A stretch of DNA of 64,000 bases from Hippasteria phrygiana (lineage: Eukaryota; Echinodermata; Asteroidea; Valvatida; Goniasteridae), in contig JAZGUH010000022.1 in NCBI GenBank assembly GCA_037893225.1, positions 3,100,001-3,164,000 of the forward strand. The letters run 5' to 3'. Below the pieces are notes generated by a model. It was not told the origin of the DNA. It was given only the letters and a program-made list of their open reading frames with translations, and ran no database searches. Below are positions 44,979 through 56,213 of the stretch, in pieces. Numbering within the stretch: the first letter of the stretch is position 1; every line of letters starts with the position of its first letter. The position numbers were made by a program, and so were the translations under genes.

Positions 44979-45888
44979 CAGGGTGTATCAAAAAGAAGTA
45001 TACACTCAGAAAATTATCTCAAAAATGAAAATTTCAATGTTTTTAGAATATGGCTCCATACGTATGGGTAGAAAACCTTTCAGGCTTTAAAATGACACCA
45101 TGATCATTTAGCGCATTTTATGCATGACTGATCAGGGGCTACATTTGCAAACCCTGTCAAAAACGGCTTGCGCACAAAAATGTGGGGTTTTAAACTGGAT
45201 CAAAGGCAATAAGAGACAAATCCAACATGCGCCTCTTTTAATTACCATTTTCTGTGGAAATTTAATTGCAGGTTAATCTTCAAAATTACCACCATTCCTT
45301 TGGATGCAGACTTCTGCCCTCCTCAACATGTCATTTACGGCACGCCTGACCATTCCTCTGTCCTGTGTGATGATCGCAACCTCAGCGGTTATGTGTCTCT
45401 GGAGGTCATCAAGGTTCGCTAGTGGAGTTGTGAAAACCTTGGATTTGAGATGGCCCCCACAAGAAAAAATCCAGTGGTGTAAGATCTGGGGATCTTGGGG
45501 GCCACTCACGGGGCGATTTACGCGATTGCCGAACAATTCTGTGAGGCGTTCAGTCACAATCCTTCTGCGGTGTGTTGGAGCGTAATTACGTTGAGGAGGG
45601 CGAAGTCTGTATCCAAAGGAATGGGGGTCGTGTTGAAGATTAACCTGTAATTAAATGTACACAGAAAATGGTGATTAAAAGAGGCTCATTTTGGATTTGT
45701 CTCTTATTTCCTTTGATCCAGTAAAAAGAAACGCATTTTTGTGTGCAAGCCGTTTTTTACAAGGTTTGCAAATGTAGCCTCTGATCAGTCATGCATGAAA
45801 TGCGCCAAATGATCATGGTGTCATTTTAAAGCCTGAAAGGTTTTCTACCCATATGTAATGGTGCCATATTCTAAAAATATTGATAAAT
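44979..45888. mobile_element. Foldback derivative of a mariner/IS630-type transposon
   Basis: Starts at CAGGGTGTATCAAAAAGAAG after TA. Long arms, about 45025-45313 and 45605-45888, are inverted copies of each other (e.g. 'ggttaatcttcaa' against 'ttgaagattaacc'). They enclose about 290 bp of the transposase C-terminus. The right outer end lacks the CAGGGTG terminus. This looks like a deletion and inversion product in which one end was copied inward. A TTAA-MITE end (CCGTACTCAAGGGGTTAA) follows at about 45895. Confidence 0.85.
45273..45620 (-). pseudogene. Mariner/IS630-like transposase, C-terminal fragment
   Basis: On the minus strand, QRNYAPTHRRRIVTERLTEL is followed, after a frameshift near 45510, by WPPRSPDLTPLDFFLWG and then HLKSKVFTTPLANLDDLQ and RRAEVCIQRNGGNFED. 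The Asp of the SPDLTPLDFF block is the third catalytic residue of DDE/DDD enzymes of the Tc1/mariner-IS630 superfamily. The N-terminal DNA-binding part and the first two catalytic residues are absent. A second frameshift follows FLWG. It cannot encode an active enzyme. Confidence 0.88.
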
Positions 45889-46652
45889 ATTAAACCGTAC
45901 TCAAGGGGTTAAGAGTGGAAACATCACTCTTTTGCGGGAGTGGTCAGTGTGGCTCTTTAACCCTAACCCCCTAGGGTGTGTGAAAATTTGTATGGAAATC
46001 GATGGATTCAGCACCGTTGGGGTTAAAGTGAAATTCACTCTGGTTCACTCTGATTGGAGTCAAATTCAGTCTGTTTCCAGTTAAAAATACAATTTTTTTC
46101 CACTCTAAAAAGAGTTATCGGCCACATCGGCTTTTTCCAAGAGTGGTATGGCAGACAAAACTTTGACATTGAGAGAGTAAGTTCCATCATCAAAATGTCA
46201 CTAGGTTCAGAGCTGTCAACCAGTATGGATTTTCCACATTTCATACGGAAATTCATAAAAAATACGGAAGTAGGATTTTTTGTTTATAAATACGAATTTT
46301 GTGAAATCCGACCATAATATTGTTTTGTCATGCATATTATGCTATTATTCTGTGAGTATACTGGCTCATTATTGCGATCCCAACCGAACGGATGGAACTT
46401 TGGCTTTGAAAATTAAATAAGTAGATGGTCCATCCAGTGCGTGGGTTCGTAAAACTCACCAGGCACGCAGCATGCGCACATAGCATGAGCTCAGAAAAAG
46501 AAATCTGATGTTCAGGTAAAGTAAAAATTTCCTGAAAAATATGGATTTTCTGAGCAAAATACTGATATTTTGCTTTCAGAAAACTGAAATGAGTTTGAAA
46601 AGGTTGGCAGCTCTGTAGGTTGTATCATATAGTTGGTGTGCGATTCCTAGCT
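45889..46652. other. Intron, repeat fragments
   Basis: Includes the TTAA-type MITE end at about 45895-45912 and a stretch of 'cactctg'/'cactcta' words around 46030-46120. No gene or RNA feature recognised. Confidence 0.5.
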
Positions 46653-46912
46653 TAACCAGTTCACATCGGGATTATTTTGACATTAACGGACCCAGCCGCG
46701 GGAATATTTTTCCCGAACCTAGATGCCAGACCGGTTCAGGCAGAATCAGGCCGTAATCAGCAGGCAGAACACCCTGATATTTCCGGCCTGGCTCGCTGCC
46801 AGCGAGTCGCTGACAGATAGATACCGGTCTCCATCAAGTGCGTGTTTATCAGTCATCCATTCCGAGTACGGCAAAACTTTTGCGTGTTAACTCGTCATCC
46901 GACTCGAACTGG
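46653..46912. mobile_element. TTAA-flanked MITE with AACCAGTTC termini
   Basis: Left end TTAACCAGTTCACATCGGG, right end the complement CGAACTGGTTAA. A relative in the opposite orientation lies at 57061-57287 and shares 'ccggaaatatcagggtg' and 'gattattttgacatt'. The right TTAA is shared with the next element (46917), so one MITE inserted at the edge of another. Confidence 0.8.
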
Positions 46913-46916
46913 TTAA

Positions 46917-47389
46917 AGGCAGTGTACATGATTGGTCATTGTTGCAATTTTCAGAAATGGGTGGATTTGGGGGTAAGTATTTTATAGGAAATATCGTTCC
47001 ACTGACCTGTTCAAAGTTTTGGCGAAAAAAACGAGAGAAAAACGGCGCTCCTTTTCAACCGTCGGGCAGATGATAGCCTTCAGTCAAGGCGCGCGTGGCT
47101 ACTTGGACGCGTGACGCGCCCCGAATGCCAGCATGTCCGGGGAGCGCCACTTGTCCGGGTAGCCACGCGCGCCTTGACTAAAGGCTACAGGGCAGTTTTC
47201 CAACGATTTCCAACTGGAAATCGTTGGAAAACGATGATAAATTTCCACTTTTCTTGACAACGACAGCACACCTGGAGTCATCATTTCACAGGATGATTGA
47301 GACTACTATTAACTTACAGTCTAGTAAGGTATTTCGTAATAATCCAGTAAAAACAAAAATTTGAGGATTATCAATTGTGTACACTACAT
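46917..47389. mobile_element. TTAA-flanked foldback MITE, copy 3 (reverse orientation)
   Basis: TTAA at 46913-46916 and 47390-47393. Termini AGGCAGTGTACATGATTGG and the complement of AATTGTGTACACTACAT. The same nested palindromes as copy 2 are present in reverse: the long inverted repeat from TAGCCTTCAGTCAAGGCG (about 47076) to CGCCTTGACTAAAGGCTA (about 47187), and CCAACGATTTCCAACTGG then AAATCGTTGG (one centre change against copy 2). Confidence 0.9.
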
Positions 47390-47399
47390 TTAAGTGACG

Positions 47400-47580
47400 T
47401 TACTGGTTTATGACTTCTGAATAGTGCCGCCTGAACGAAGATACTGACATTCTGGGAGACCGCCAACATAGGGCAAGATAGCTCAGTTGGTAGAGCACGG
47501 GTTCGGTATTCCGGTTCACAGGTTCAAATCCCCTCTCCTGCCTGTTTTCTTTGTTGACTTTGAAAATCAGTTTTATTTGC
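47400..47580 (+). repeat. tRNA-like dispersed repeat (SINE-type), copy 2
   Basis: The tRNA-like core 47472-47542 has an acceptor-like GGCAAGA / TCCTGCC pair with one mismatch, A box TAGCTCAGTTGG, a loop TCGGTAT that would give anticodon GGT (Thr), and B box GGTTCAAATCC. The anticodon stem has mismatches. About 70 bp upstream ('ggtttatgacttctga') and the tail 'gttttctttgttgactttgaaaat' are shared with the other copies. The core is therefore embedded in a longer repeat and is not a free tRNA gene. Confidence 0.8.
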
Positions 47581-50330
47581 TAATATTGCAAAATGGCACA
47601 TTAAAAATGCCCATCGAAGTGGCAGAGCTATTTTAGTAATTGAAGATGGATGCACTAGATTACAAAAAGTAATCTGATGCTCTTTTTTCCCCCATCAAGC
47701 TCTGAAACCTTTGAATTCCGAGATCAAAGTATAAAGGGGGTGTACCGGTAACGTCTTATTTCAGAACATCCAAACAAGTTTTGACATCAAATCCAAACTA
47801 AGAATTTGTTTGGAAGTCTAACACTCATATCCTAAAAAGCCTTGAATTTATTTGCTAAACTACAAAAGCATCATTCGTCATCTTATCATGAAAACATGTT
47901 TTTGTATATTTTGAAACCTATATGAGGATTACCAAATGATGGTAATGGGAAGAATGGGATCTTGTAATTGTGTTTATGAAAACAGTTTTGGCCACAGTGA
48001 GAGAAATTTGTCTTTCCAGATCTGCCCAAAGCAATATAACACGGTCATTTTACAGGGAAGAACTACAAAGGAAAATATCCACACAAACCCCTCACTAACT
48101 CTCAAGACAAGAGAGAGGATGTTGACGTGATAAAGCTCTTGAAGTAGCCCTTTAGGATTAGCCTGGACCCCGGGCCAGTCTAGTGTGCTCCTGTATTGTT
48201 GGCCACACTGTTCGGGCTCACCCAGGATATGTATTAGCTATGGAGATGAGGCGTGATACCTTGGACTTTGAATACCCTGCTCTTCCTTAAAGATCAAGGG
48301 AACAAATTGAAATGTGTTACTTAGAAACAGGATGGAGAGAGAGAGAGTTGTTGTTACACATTGTTGATATGCTTGAATCAACCCCAGAGAAATGTTATTA
48401 TTCAAAACAAATGTGTTGTTAGCCCACACAATTATTTAGAACTCAGAAAGAACAAATTAGAATATGTCAAATTAGAAACAAATTATGGCAACATGGAAAA
48501 GACAATTAAGAGGGGTCATCATGTACAATGTAAATTGCAAATCATTTGAGAGTAAAATGACACAATATTATTTATAAGAAGACAAATTGCAATTGATAAA
48601 AGTCTGGATAAAGCCATACATGATTGATTGATTAGGATGAGTTATTACAGGAAAAAGGTTCTCATTCTTGGGGGGGGGGGACCGAAACATTGGCCATCAT
48701 TGACAATCCAGATGGTAAAAAACAGTCCACCCTACCAAAATAACATTTTTCAATTTCATCCGTCGGATGCGCGTGGGTTGCAGCCGATGAGGCAAATACT
48801 GATACGTGCATACACTCACAATACACAGCCATTAATCGCTCCCGCTTGGGCCATCGATTTTTCTCAATTGCTTACATAAATTTAAGGTCTGCAGTGGGCC
48901 ATGTATAGACAACGTGCACGCCAGTGACTTGCGTACCTGATTCTGGTGGTGTCAGTGTCTTTTTTGTGCACACCCTCTTGAGAAATAACACGCTTTTAGG
49001 GACGTGCAAATACTCAGCAACACCTGTTGGGTGATTCATATTTTTTTATATTTTTTTTATTTTTTTTTTTTTTAGCATGGAGGGCTTGCTGGGCAGAGTT
49101 GTAATTAATTGGCGAACTTTTCCATTTTTATTCACTGTTGATTTCATTTTGGGCATTTCTTACTTGTTTTGTGGGTGTTTTTATACATGTATGTTGAATT
49201 GGCAATTGTCTCTGTTGTTACTAGAGCATTTTATCTAATTCTAATGATGGTTCTTTTGTTTTGAGAAAAATATCCCTATTTTTGGTTTCGGTTCATGTGT
49301 CACTTCAAATGATGACCGCAAAACCATGACCGCAAAATGCTACATTCGTGTGTTGTTGAGAAGTGCTCACTTCAATGTGTAAATGTTTCCGTTAAATGTA
49401 ATGTTCGTCCATTGGAAACCTCCATCCATTTATTTGAGAAACAACTTCTACTTTCCTTTTTTTCTTCATAACTCACTTCAAAATTGTGACCGAAAAATGT
49501 TAGTTTTGTGTGTCATTGACAAGTGCTTTATTAGTTCAATTTGATTCACTTGTACAGACTCCTCTGCAAATGGATGTTCGGTCCTTGGAGGTTTTTTTCT
49601 CCCGTCCCGCACTTTAGCTCGTGGGTTTTGTTTGTGTTTAAATGAATCAGTTACAGCCAGTCTATAATTAATTTTGGCAGCATGTCAGTTTAATGGTCAC
49701 TGCGTAATTGTTTCCGGGCAACAAGCTAGCTGACTGCAGGCAACCTCAAGCCCTGCGGATTGTAGCATTTGCTGGTTATTAGCAAGGGGCTCTGCAAATT
49801 CGTCCTACATCCATCCATTTGGGGGATTTCTTGTTTTTGGTTTGTGTTTCCCACACCCCCCCCCCCCCCCCTTCTCCTTCCCTTCGCTTCTCTTCTCTCA
49901 CATGGACTTTTTTCCTAGCGAACCTGATTTTTTTTTCCCAGTTCAGTCTACATAGTAACATGGGCATGTTATAAATGGGACAATGAAATTTGCGATCAGT
50001 AACCTTATTCCTTGTCGTGAGAGGGTGTAGTATTGAAAACAAATATACATGCTCTGAATTTGTTGAAGACAGTATTTAAGTTAAACATATCCCCCCCTCC
50101 CCCAATATTAAGTATTAACATTTAAGAGCTCATGTTACATGTCTTTTATCCAGGCACAATTGTAATACTGATTAACAAGAAAATGGGGGAATACACACAA
50201 ATACCTGTTTGCTCTGAATACTTGAGTTTAGAAATGTCACCACTGCTAAAAAAAGGTAATATAAACAATCTGGTTGTAAAGGTCAAAAAAGGTCATCAGG
50301 TCAAAGATGTCATAATGTTGTTTAGGGTAT
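47581..50330. other. Intron, no gene recognised
   Basis: AT-rich DNA with a G-run near 48671-48680, a T-run near 49061-49073 and a C-run near 49855-49870. Several short open frames on both strands lack any recognised domain. Confidence 0.5.
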
Positions 50331-50901
50331 GTTCAGACAGAGGGCAGCTTTTGAGCTAGCCCTTTTCCAATTAATGACCTCAACGGGGTTCTGTAGAGCT
50401 AGTAATAAAATCTAAAATGTGCTCAAAATGTAATTTTTTTATTGTATGCTATTAACAGCATTTTGGGTGCTCCATTACAGAAGGCAATAGTCCTTCTCTC
50501 GGATGTCACCCCCATTCATACTGTTTGTTTATTTATTTTGATACAATTAACTTTATGATAAATGATCTTAATATTGTACTTTTTTAAAGTATGAATGGAA
50601 AATAAATTAAACAAACAAACAAACAAACAAACAAACAAACAAACTTCCCTCAGTGATGGCTAGGTCAGTTGCGTCCAAACAACAAACTACGGAGGAGTTA
50701 GGTCGTAAAAAAAAAGCCCTGTTGAGCTGAATGTGAGGCTAGCCCCACAAATTTTCGGGGCTAGCCCCACACATTTTCGGGGCTAGCCCCAAAGCTGGCT
50801 AGTCCAGGAGCTGGCTAAAAAAGTTGCGTTCCAATGACAACTCTTTTAGGTGGAGCTAGCCAGCTTCATGGCTATCTCAAGAGTTAGCCCTTTGTCTGAA
50901 C
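50331..50901. mobile_element. TIR element with internal GGGGCTAGCCCC palindromes
   Basis: Termini GTTCAGACAGAGGGCAGC and the complement of TAGCCCTTTGTCTGAAC. The interior has an (ACAA)n run at about 50612-50644 and a tandem of 'ggggctagccccacaaattttc' units (50740-50792) whose core GGGGCTAGCCCC is itself palindromic. GCTAGCC words recur across the right half. No transposase. Confidence 0.8.
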
Positions 50902-51740
50902 GACACCACAGTGGGTCTCTTTATCTCGAGCTCTTTTGGTGGTAAATAGCATCTCATACACACTTCATTGGTCAGGCTTTACACAAACTGAACTTTACCC
51001 CTAATCTCCCCTGGTATATACAACTCGGAGACATGCTTACGAAACCTAAGTGTGCCTAAAGTTGTCAGGAGTTTTTCACCCCAGCAAGCTGCAGGCGCAA
51101 TTCAATTTATATTAATTGAACGGGCTCGACTTGTTGCATTATTCATCCAAGAAAGCTTCATCAACTAGTAGTCACGTTTGGTGATTTCTAGAGTAACGAT
51201 GTTTTGAAGATGTAAATATAGGCGAAGTCCCTGTATAATTCACTGATCCGGCCGCTCCTTTGAGACCCCCCCCCCCCCCCCCCCCCCCCCGAGTGTCAAA
51301 CCAGGCATTTAGCTATAATTCATTACCCACTTAATTTTGTATTATTCTGAACTTGGGTCGGACATTATTTCTCTGATGCAGCAAAGGGTATGGACTTATT
51401 TTCATTGCAAAACACCAAGTCATGGGGGTTTGTACTTGCATTGTGGGGAGGTTTATTGCAAGGTCCGTGGTTTATAAAATCGCTGACGCAGAGTAATGAA
51501 ATGCAGTACTGCAAAATTCCGGAGAAGTATTTATCCTACTTGCAATCAGGGCAGTGAATGAAATCAAGTAATCTTGCAGTGTAACTGATGAGATCTCATT
51601 TTAAATGTGTTTTTTTTTGTAACACCTTTTAATCTTGTTTTTATTTAAATACATTTTAAAGACCATTCAATTTTAATCATTTTGAGAGTCATAATTAATG
51701 TATTTTAATGTTTTTGAGCACGAGAACCACGGCAATTTGT
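50902..51740. other. Intron, C-run
   Basis: A C25 run at 51266-51290 is followed by ordinary AT-rich intron. No gene recognised. Confidence 0.55.
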
Positions 51741-51914
51741 ATTGACCTATCGCGGTCGAATCGCGTCAACGCAGCTTGTGAATTATTGTCCAATCACATC
51801 AATTATAATTCCACGTGGAACGCGCAAAATCTGAGACAAACAAAAATTACCACACAAAATTCCCATAGGGTTGTCTAAGGGGCGTGGTTAACTCGTAAAC
51901 GGCGATAGGTCAAT
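51741..51914. mobile_element. Short MITE with ATTGACCTATCGC termini
   Basis: A 13 bp perfect inverted terminus: ATTGACCTATCGC at 51741-51753 and GCGATAGGTCAAT at 51902-51914. The interior is 148 bp without coding capacity. A (CCAAT)n short tandem follows near 51950-51970. Confidence 0.75.
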
Positions 51915-52713
51915 TGTGTGCTTTTTTATATAAATAACAATAAATCAAATCCAATCCAATCCAATCCAATCACACACACTGATGCCTTTGAGCTGTAAAC
52001 AATCACACTGACGCCTTTGAGCTGTAAATACCAAGGGAGGATGTAGAGCTCATGTTTGTTTAGAGGTGTTTAACCTCTTCTTGTCCGTTGATAGTTTGTG
52101 CTTCAAATTTATATTCATTTCAAACCTGAAATCGTCTATTTGGGCTGATGATAGAAATAATCTTTTTGGACAGACCGATTTTAAATCAATTGTACCATTT
52201 CTCTGACGTTTTTACGTTTAAGTTTAAAATGCTTGGAAAAGGACAGTCTTGTTGAAGTTGTCCTCTGTTTTTAAAGGAAACTAACCCATAGTACAGAATC
52301 TAACACATAAATCAGACATTTCTTGCAGAATTAAAGGTAGAATGAAGATGTAATTTGGCATTGTGAGGGTCTTCCCATCAAGCCAAATATGTCATTGAGT
52401 TGAACTCCCAGGGAGAGATTTGGTACCTTCGGCCGCAGCAACTGAATCTGATCCAGCCATCTGATACCACATGACAGGCCACATGTGCCTGATTTCTTGG
52501 ATTTGTGTCTGGCTTGGGCCTCCAATCCAAATGTTGGCCGGCATCTTCAAAACATGCAACTGAACCCAGGCATCTGGAATGCCTGACCACAGGCTGGAAT
52601 TGGAGATTATCTTTGACCAGGCCACACCAGGTCTCTGTGGAATTGTGATCTACGCACTGGCTAGGACAAGAGCTCATGTTTCCTAAGCTGATGGATCAGG
52701 GACCAACACTTAA
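51915..52713. other. Intron, no gene recognised
   Basis: Contains a less AT-rich stretch at about 52400-52680 with three overlapping minus-strand open frames (64-99 codons) and no recognised domain. I do not call a gene. Confidence 0.45.
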
Positions 52714-53307
52714 AGGGACACATTGCCTTCAAATGTCATGAAATTTTGCTGTTTGGAAATGTTCCTTATCTTTTATAAGAGTTGTTCATGCAAAAAAACA
52801 CGTATAATGTGTTGTAATTAGTGAGTAGTGATTAGTGAGTAGTGATTACAAAACAAAAAATTGACCCTGACATCTGACCCGCGAAACATAGACTTATTTC
52901 CAGTAGTAAACACCACCGTATAAATAATGCGCAAAATATGCTGTAAGAGTCTTAGGCTGGTGCCACAGCCAGTGGCCTTGTAAACCTATCAGATGATCGC
53001 CAGATACCATTCTCTACCTCGCGACACATAGCACCAGTGCTGCGCGCCGTGCCACAGTACATCAAAATGGATCAACAGAACGTACTTCAACCAGCTGCGA
53101 CTGAAAATACGACTGTGAACACGGTCCGCCAGTCAAAAATTTGGTTCTACAAAATGGCGGACCGTTATTTGTCACGAAATTCAACAAATCATGCAATTTG
53201 AAGGGATAGTTATGTGAATCTTTATATTCCACTTTAAAAAAAGCTTCCCAACCATATCCATTTCAGTTTAATAGCCCAAATCGCAAAATCCAAAGCAATG
53301 TGTCCCT
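52714..53307. mobile_element. piggyBac-like MITE with exact TTAA duplication
   Basis: TTAA at 52710-52713 and 53308-53311. Termini AGGGACACATTGC and GCAATGTGTCCCT form a perfect 13 bp inverted repeat directly inside the TTAA. The 594 bp element has a small direct repeat (TTAGTGAGTAGTGA, near 52820-52850) and no open transposase. TTAA duplication and terminal AGGG/CCCT are the reasons for the piggyBac-type call. Confidence 0.9.
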
Positions 53308-53311
53308 TTAA

Positions 53312-54551
53312 CACCCAATAATGCGATTACCATGTTGCTAATGATGGAGAATCCTTTGATGGCATGTCCACAGGAGATAACGTGATGCCATCAAGTTGCT
53401 CATTATTACAGCAGTCACCAGTCCCAGTTAGCAATTTCTTCAGTGAGTTTTAAAACTTTGAGGGTTTGATACAGATGAAATGCCTGCGGAATGCAGGGAA
53501 GTAGTTATTGGTTTATGCAGATGATATTACAATCACTTCAGAGACTCGCTAACTCTTCACACGCACACGATGCTGATGACGTGTTTCCCTCGATAGCATA
53601 TGAGTTTGTTTAGGCCTGCATGTGATTGCTTTACCTTTAAACAGTTTTGAAAGAAACAAAAAGTCTGAGACTGTCCTTCGGTCACAAGCTTGTGTTGTTT
53701 CGTCACTTTTGCTTGTTTGTCACACAACAATCAAAGATTCTGCTTAGGCTCCTACAATATAACAAAACTGGGGTCATCTTGTGTTGGAAATGCTGCTGTG
53801 CTGTTGTGTACAATAGCCTCACAAAAACAGCGCCCTCATTTGTCTGGAAATACCATGAAAGTTTTAGAAAGTGATAAAAAGATGATGTGATTTTGAATCC
53901 ATGAGTATTATAGAGAGGGTGTTTCACTTTTATGGTGTTCAACAGTATGATCATCCATATAGAATTTGTTTTAATATGAATTTTTTTGTACTGGACTTTT
54001 AAACAAACTCTGTTCATTTGTGAAATGGTAGAACTAGATACAACCGCACACAGCATTAAGCTCTTTGTGGAAACCAAACCTCATGAAAGCAACCTTGGAC
54101 AGTGAGCTTTTGAATCAGAAAAACGCATTTAATAACACGGGATGTTTTTGAAAATGAAACTCATTACCGCAACCTGTTTCCACAAGCTATTTTACATCCC
54201 TCAGACAGCCAGCAGCCAGGGACCTGTGCAAACCAGTATCACATTAACAAAACAATGCATGGTACTGTGCGAGGTCGACGAGATATTCATTAAAATGACC
54301 CATTTTTGGTATACTCTTGAGCTCTACAAGAGCCAACATTGATGAGCTTGTTGAACCAGATACACACAGAATGAGCCATTGGTTCTAGGTCGCAAACATT
54401 TTGATTCTAGAGCAAGACAGTGGTAGGTTTTAACAATGAATTTGAAGGAGAAAGTAATGCCACTGTATGTGGGCAATAAAGTGTGATTACTTGATAATAA
54501 ACTTTTGAAGTAATTTTCTCTGCTTTGATTGTTTTTTTATTGTAATGACAG
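53312..54551 (+). other. Intron end before PDZ exon
   Basis: No gene recognised. Overlapping open frames on both strands at about 53647-54077 look accidental. A pyrimidine-rich tract ('gattgtttttttattg') precedes the acceptor AATGACAG ending at 54551. Confidence 0.6.
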
Positions 54552-54672
54552 GTGATGACGGCTTGGGTCTCAGCATTATCGGCATGGGGGTGGGTGCTGA
54601 CGCAGGGCTGGAGAAGCTTGGTATCTTCATCAAGACGATCACCCAGAATGGTGCAGCCCATCGAGATGGAAG
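54552..54672 (+). CDS. PPP1R9A/B: Neurabin/spinophilin exon: PDZ domain, first half
   Basis: Coding exon for the first half of the PDZ domain. It completes the Gly codon split with 32817 and continues [39 protein letters not shown], then two bases of an Arg codon. GLGL is the carboxylate-binding loop (the GLGF position of PDZ domains). GIFIKTI and NGAAHRDG are the following strand and the turn typical of this family. The acceptor is AATGACAG and the donor AG|GTAGGA at 54673. 121 nt (2 + 39 codons + 2) keeps frame with both neighbours. The PDZ domain binds C-terminal or internal peptide partners and lies next to the PP1-binding region in the family. A foldback element begins 18 nt inside the following intron. 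Confidence 0.96.
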
Positions 54673-54690
54673 GTAGGATTAAAGAAATAA
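54673..54690 (+). other. 5' splice site and short spacer
   Basis: Donor GTAGGATTAAAG followed directly by the foldback arm at 54691. The spacing means that the splice donor lies at the foot of a potential RNA hairpin. Confidence 0.75.
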
Positions 54691-54821
54691 ATATGTGCTG
54701 GGCCGGTTTTATAAGTACGTTTAAAACCGCCTTGGGCACTGGACGCTGATAATGACCCGAGCCGCAGCACCCGGGCCCCAAGGCAGTTTTAAACGTACGT
54801 TAAAACTGGCCCAGCACATAT
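54691..54821. mobile_element. 131 bp foldback MITE beside the splice donor
   Basis: Left arm about 54691-54736 (ATATGTGCTGGGCCGG, AAGTACGTTTAAAACCG, CCTTGGG) and right arm about 54775-54821 (its complement, about 90% identical by eye). The loop is about 38 bp. Termini ATATGTGCTGGG / CCCAGCACATAT are perfect. A partial relative lies at about 35555-35630 in the previous intron, including the loop text 'cattatcagcgtcca' in reverse. Confidence 0.9.
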
Positions 54822-56213
54822 CTTTTCCCATTAATATAATACCTTTTTGTATAATTCAGCAAAAACCTCAGAAAATTATAAATTTCCAATGATTTTGTTC
54901 ATTTTTTTTTTTTACCTTGGTTTGTAAAGCACCCCTTTAGCTATTAAATGGTTATTGCCATGCGCGAGTAGTGCTAAACATTTCCTTATATGAAAATTAA
55001 CGCGAGCCTGATGCGCGCGCGATGCACTCGCCAGGTGGTACAGAACGCAGCATTGCCGGTGTAGTGTGAAATTATGGACTCTAAATACGGACGCATCGGT
55101 AGTATTGCGCTTGTGTTATTAGGAGAGTGTTCAACCAATAAAATGGACCAGATTTTGTAGGACTCTAAATTTCATGTACTTTGACTCAGTCTCAAACCAA
55201 GTCTAGATGATGATCTTTTTTCCCTTTTACAGAGGAGGATAAGGAGGTCTGACCAATCCCGCCCTATGCCAAAATTCCTTGATCAGCCCCTGGTTACCCA
55301 TAGCACAATATACTAGGTATAATCAGGATGCTAGTGTCATCACAGAGATTTGGACTAGAAAATACCATGTTTTTAAACAAGTTAATGGTTTTACCCTGGT
55401 ACTCAATCTGACATTCATAGTGAGTGACGCTCAGTTTGAACAAATCAAAGATAGATGTTTGGCTGTTCAAAAGACCAGATCAAAATTGTTTATTTTTTTT
55501 ATCCAAGCGGTTGTTTAACAACTGTAATGAGAAGTGATTCTGTTGATGTGCTGTGCTCTGATGAAATTCACTTGCTGGAAACCATTATCTCCCACCCCTA
55601 GCCATGGTGAAGTGTGAACTTCAGAAACGATGCCGGCCACATTACCTAACACTCCAGTAAACAAGATCTGATTGGTATTTGCTTGTGGTGTGTACACCTG
55701 TGCAATCTATTTAGCCGTTCACTTTAAAATGCATTACGGCCACATTAATGCTGTCCGTCCTCCCCCCAAGCCACCTCTGAATTATCTCCGCCTTGGCAGA
55801 CATCAAAGGGCTTTTGCCCTGCTCAGGTATTCATTGGCAGTGCAATCTCTGTGAATCCTGCCGAGCTGGTCTTGATCAACCCTGCCCTGGGGTATTCACA
55901 GCGAGTGAGCTCGGTCTCTGCTCTCGGTCTTGGCTATGTATTCAGTGCTAGGTTTTTCTCAGCATGTCACTCGTGGTTCCACTTTGATAGGTGTCAACTC
56001 ACTCAGAATTTTTTTTACATTTTGCCAGGGGTTCCTAGCTTGTTTTCCTATTTTGTTCTGGAGTGATCAGTATTCAAGTGGGGTAACTAGTTTGACATAT
56101 TGTGAAATCAGACAATTCTAGACAAGAGTGTGGTGGTGAATGGTGATGTGTGGCCCAGATATCTTGCAAAGTTGAGGTGTAATTGGCATTGTTCATTGCG
56201 ATAGCCATGCTAT
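54822..56213. other. Neurabin intron, no gene recognised
   Basis: Part of the 8.9 kb intron 54673-63621. GC-rich patches near 54960-55060 ('gcgcgcgcgatgc') and 55850-55940 stand out from AT-rich surroundings. No repeat family or exon recognised. Confidence 0.5.

Noticed and set aside
47472..47542. Functional tRNA gene
   Set aside because: Stem mismatches and the core is embedded in a dispersed repeat present four times in the window.
52331..52677. Three overlapping minus-strand frames (64-99 codons)
   Set aside because: No recognised domain, and mutually overlapping frames suggest locally GC-rich non-coding DNA.
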